Shown here in pieces: positions 5,746 to 6,076 of a stretch of 6,076 nt of DNA. Position 1 is the stretch's first letter. Each line of letters starts with the position of its first letter. The notes under the pieces were generated by a model. That model searched no databases. It saw only the letters and a list, made by a program, of their open reading frames with translations, and was not told the DNA's origin. A program made the translations under genes and the position numbers. Source of the stretch: Lentisphaeria bacterium (GTDB lineage Bacteria > Verrucomicrobiota > Lentisphaeria > Oligosphaerales > Oligosphaeraceae); NCBI GenBank assembly GCA_024405235.1, contig JAKSPA010000113.1:1-6076 (forward strand), read 5' to 3'.

Positions 5746-6076
5746 TTAAAACGACTTTCCAGTTTCCTTGTCGGTGATGTGGAAGGCTTCGATGTGCAAT
5801 GACGGATCGGCGTTGAAGGTCAACTGACGGCTATGTTCGGCCGCCATTGCGTTCATTACCTTGTGGTCCGCAGTGCGCAGACGTTCCAGAATCTTCGGAT
5901 GGACGGTGATGATGAAGTGCTGGACGTCCTTCTTGCGTGCCAGCAACTCGTTCAGACGGCGCTGGAAATCCCCGTCCGTGCCCCTGCGGTCATCGGAGAG
6001 ATCCCAGCCCTGCCAGTAGGAGAACCCGATCCAGAATGGATCGAAGTAGGTGAGATCGGCCCACACGCAGGGCTGC
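5746..6076 (-). CDS. Unrecognised protein, 3' part only (5' end outside window)
   Basis: The reading frame is open to the right edge: the codons before a possible GTG at 6064-6066 are still sense (Gln-Pro-Cys), so the true start is probably beyond the window. About 109 residues are visible, ending in a TAA stop at 5746-5748. The first 25 or so are very aromatic (FDPFWIGFSYWQGW). A charged helical stretch follows (DFQRRLNELLARKKD). The end reads FIITVHPKILERL, then LTFNADPSLHIEAFHI. This end recalls the C-terminal tail of RNase E/G family proteins, where a strand with HP and a closing D-x-x-L-H segment occur. The CPxC zinc-link motif expected just before it is absent, so the assignment is weak. 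No signal peptide or membrane segment can be judged from a fragment. The gene is probably cotranscribed with the ABC ATPase 39 bases downstream. Confidence 0.7.
   Translation of the reverse strand, partial: QPCVWADLTYFDPFWIGFSYWQGWDLSDDRRGTDGDFQRRLNELLARKKDVQHFIITVHPKILERLRTADHKVMNAMAAEHSRQLTFNADPSLHIEAFHITDKETGKSF

Overview
The window is a piece of bacterial chromosome. It holds three complete housekeeping or transport genes and one gene cut by the right edge, all on the minus strand. These are faced by a convergent plus-strand gene of mobile-element ancestry, with a block of palindromic GC-rich repeats between the two converging stop codons. The phylum cannot be fixed from the sequence. Three of the four complete genes lack a recognisable Shine-Dalgarno sequence. 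The transposase-like protein belongs to a type I associate with Bacteroidota and related anaerobes. The core genes are moderately GC-rich. Together this points to Bacteroidota, or to the Lentisphaerota/Verrucomicrobiota side, as an inference only.

Layout from left to right: 51-1220 (+) encodes a REP-associated tyrosine transposase (RAYT)-like HUH protein. Its C-terminal half resembles the DprA/SLOG Rossmann fold, and its base composition is visibly more AT-rich than that of its neighbours. 1188-1365 is the repeat block: two nearly identical 60-bp units, each with two hairpins, then a 13-bp motif repeated three times, then a degenerate third unit. The block encodes the last ten residues and stop of the RAYT-like gene and touches the stop of the facing gene. 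1363-2985 (-) is a citramalate synthase (cimA type), an entry point to isoleucine synthesis. 2986-3107 is an AT-rich spacer. 3108-4619 (-) is a short UvrC excision-repair nuclease that keeps its recognisable catalytic residues but lacks about 110 residues found in the E. coli protein. 4642-5706 (-) is an ABC-transporter ATPase of the MalK/PotA/FbpC type. 5746 to the right edge (-) is the 3' part of an unrecognised gene whose tail faintly resembles RNase E/G C-termini.

The unknown gene, the ABC ATPase and uvrC are separated by only 39 and 22 bases and probably form one transcription unit. cimA follows after 122 AT-rich bases and may have its own promoter. These minus-strand genes share no obvious pathway. 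The most interesting part is the left end, where a RAYT-like gene with an unusual accessory domain sits directly on a repeat array that looks like its substrate (a REPtron-like arrangement). The shortened UvrC is the second point of interest.
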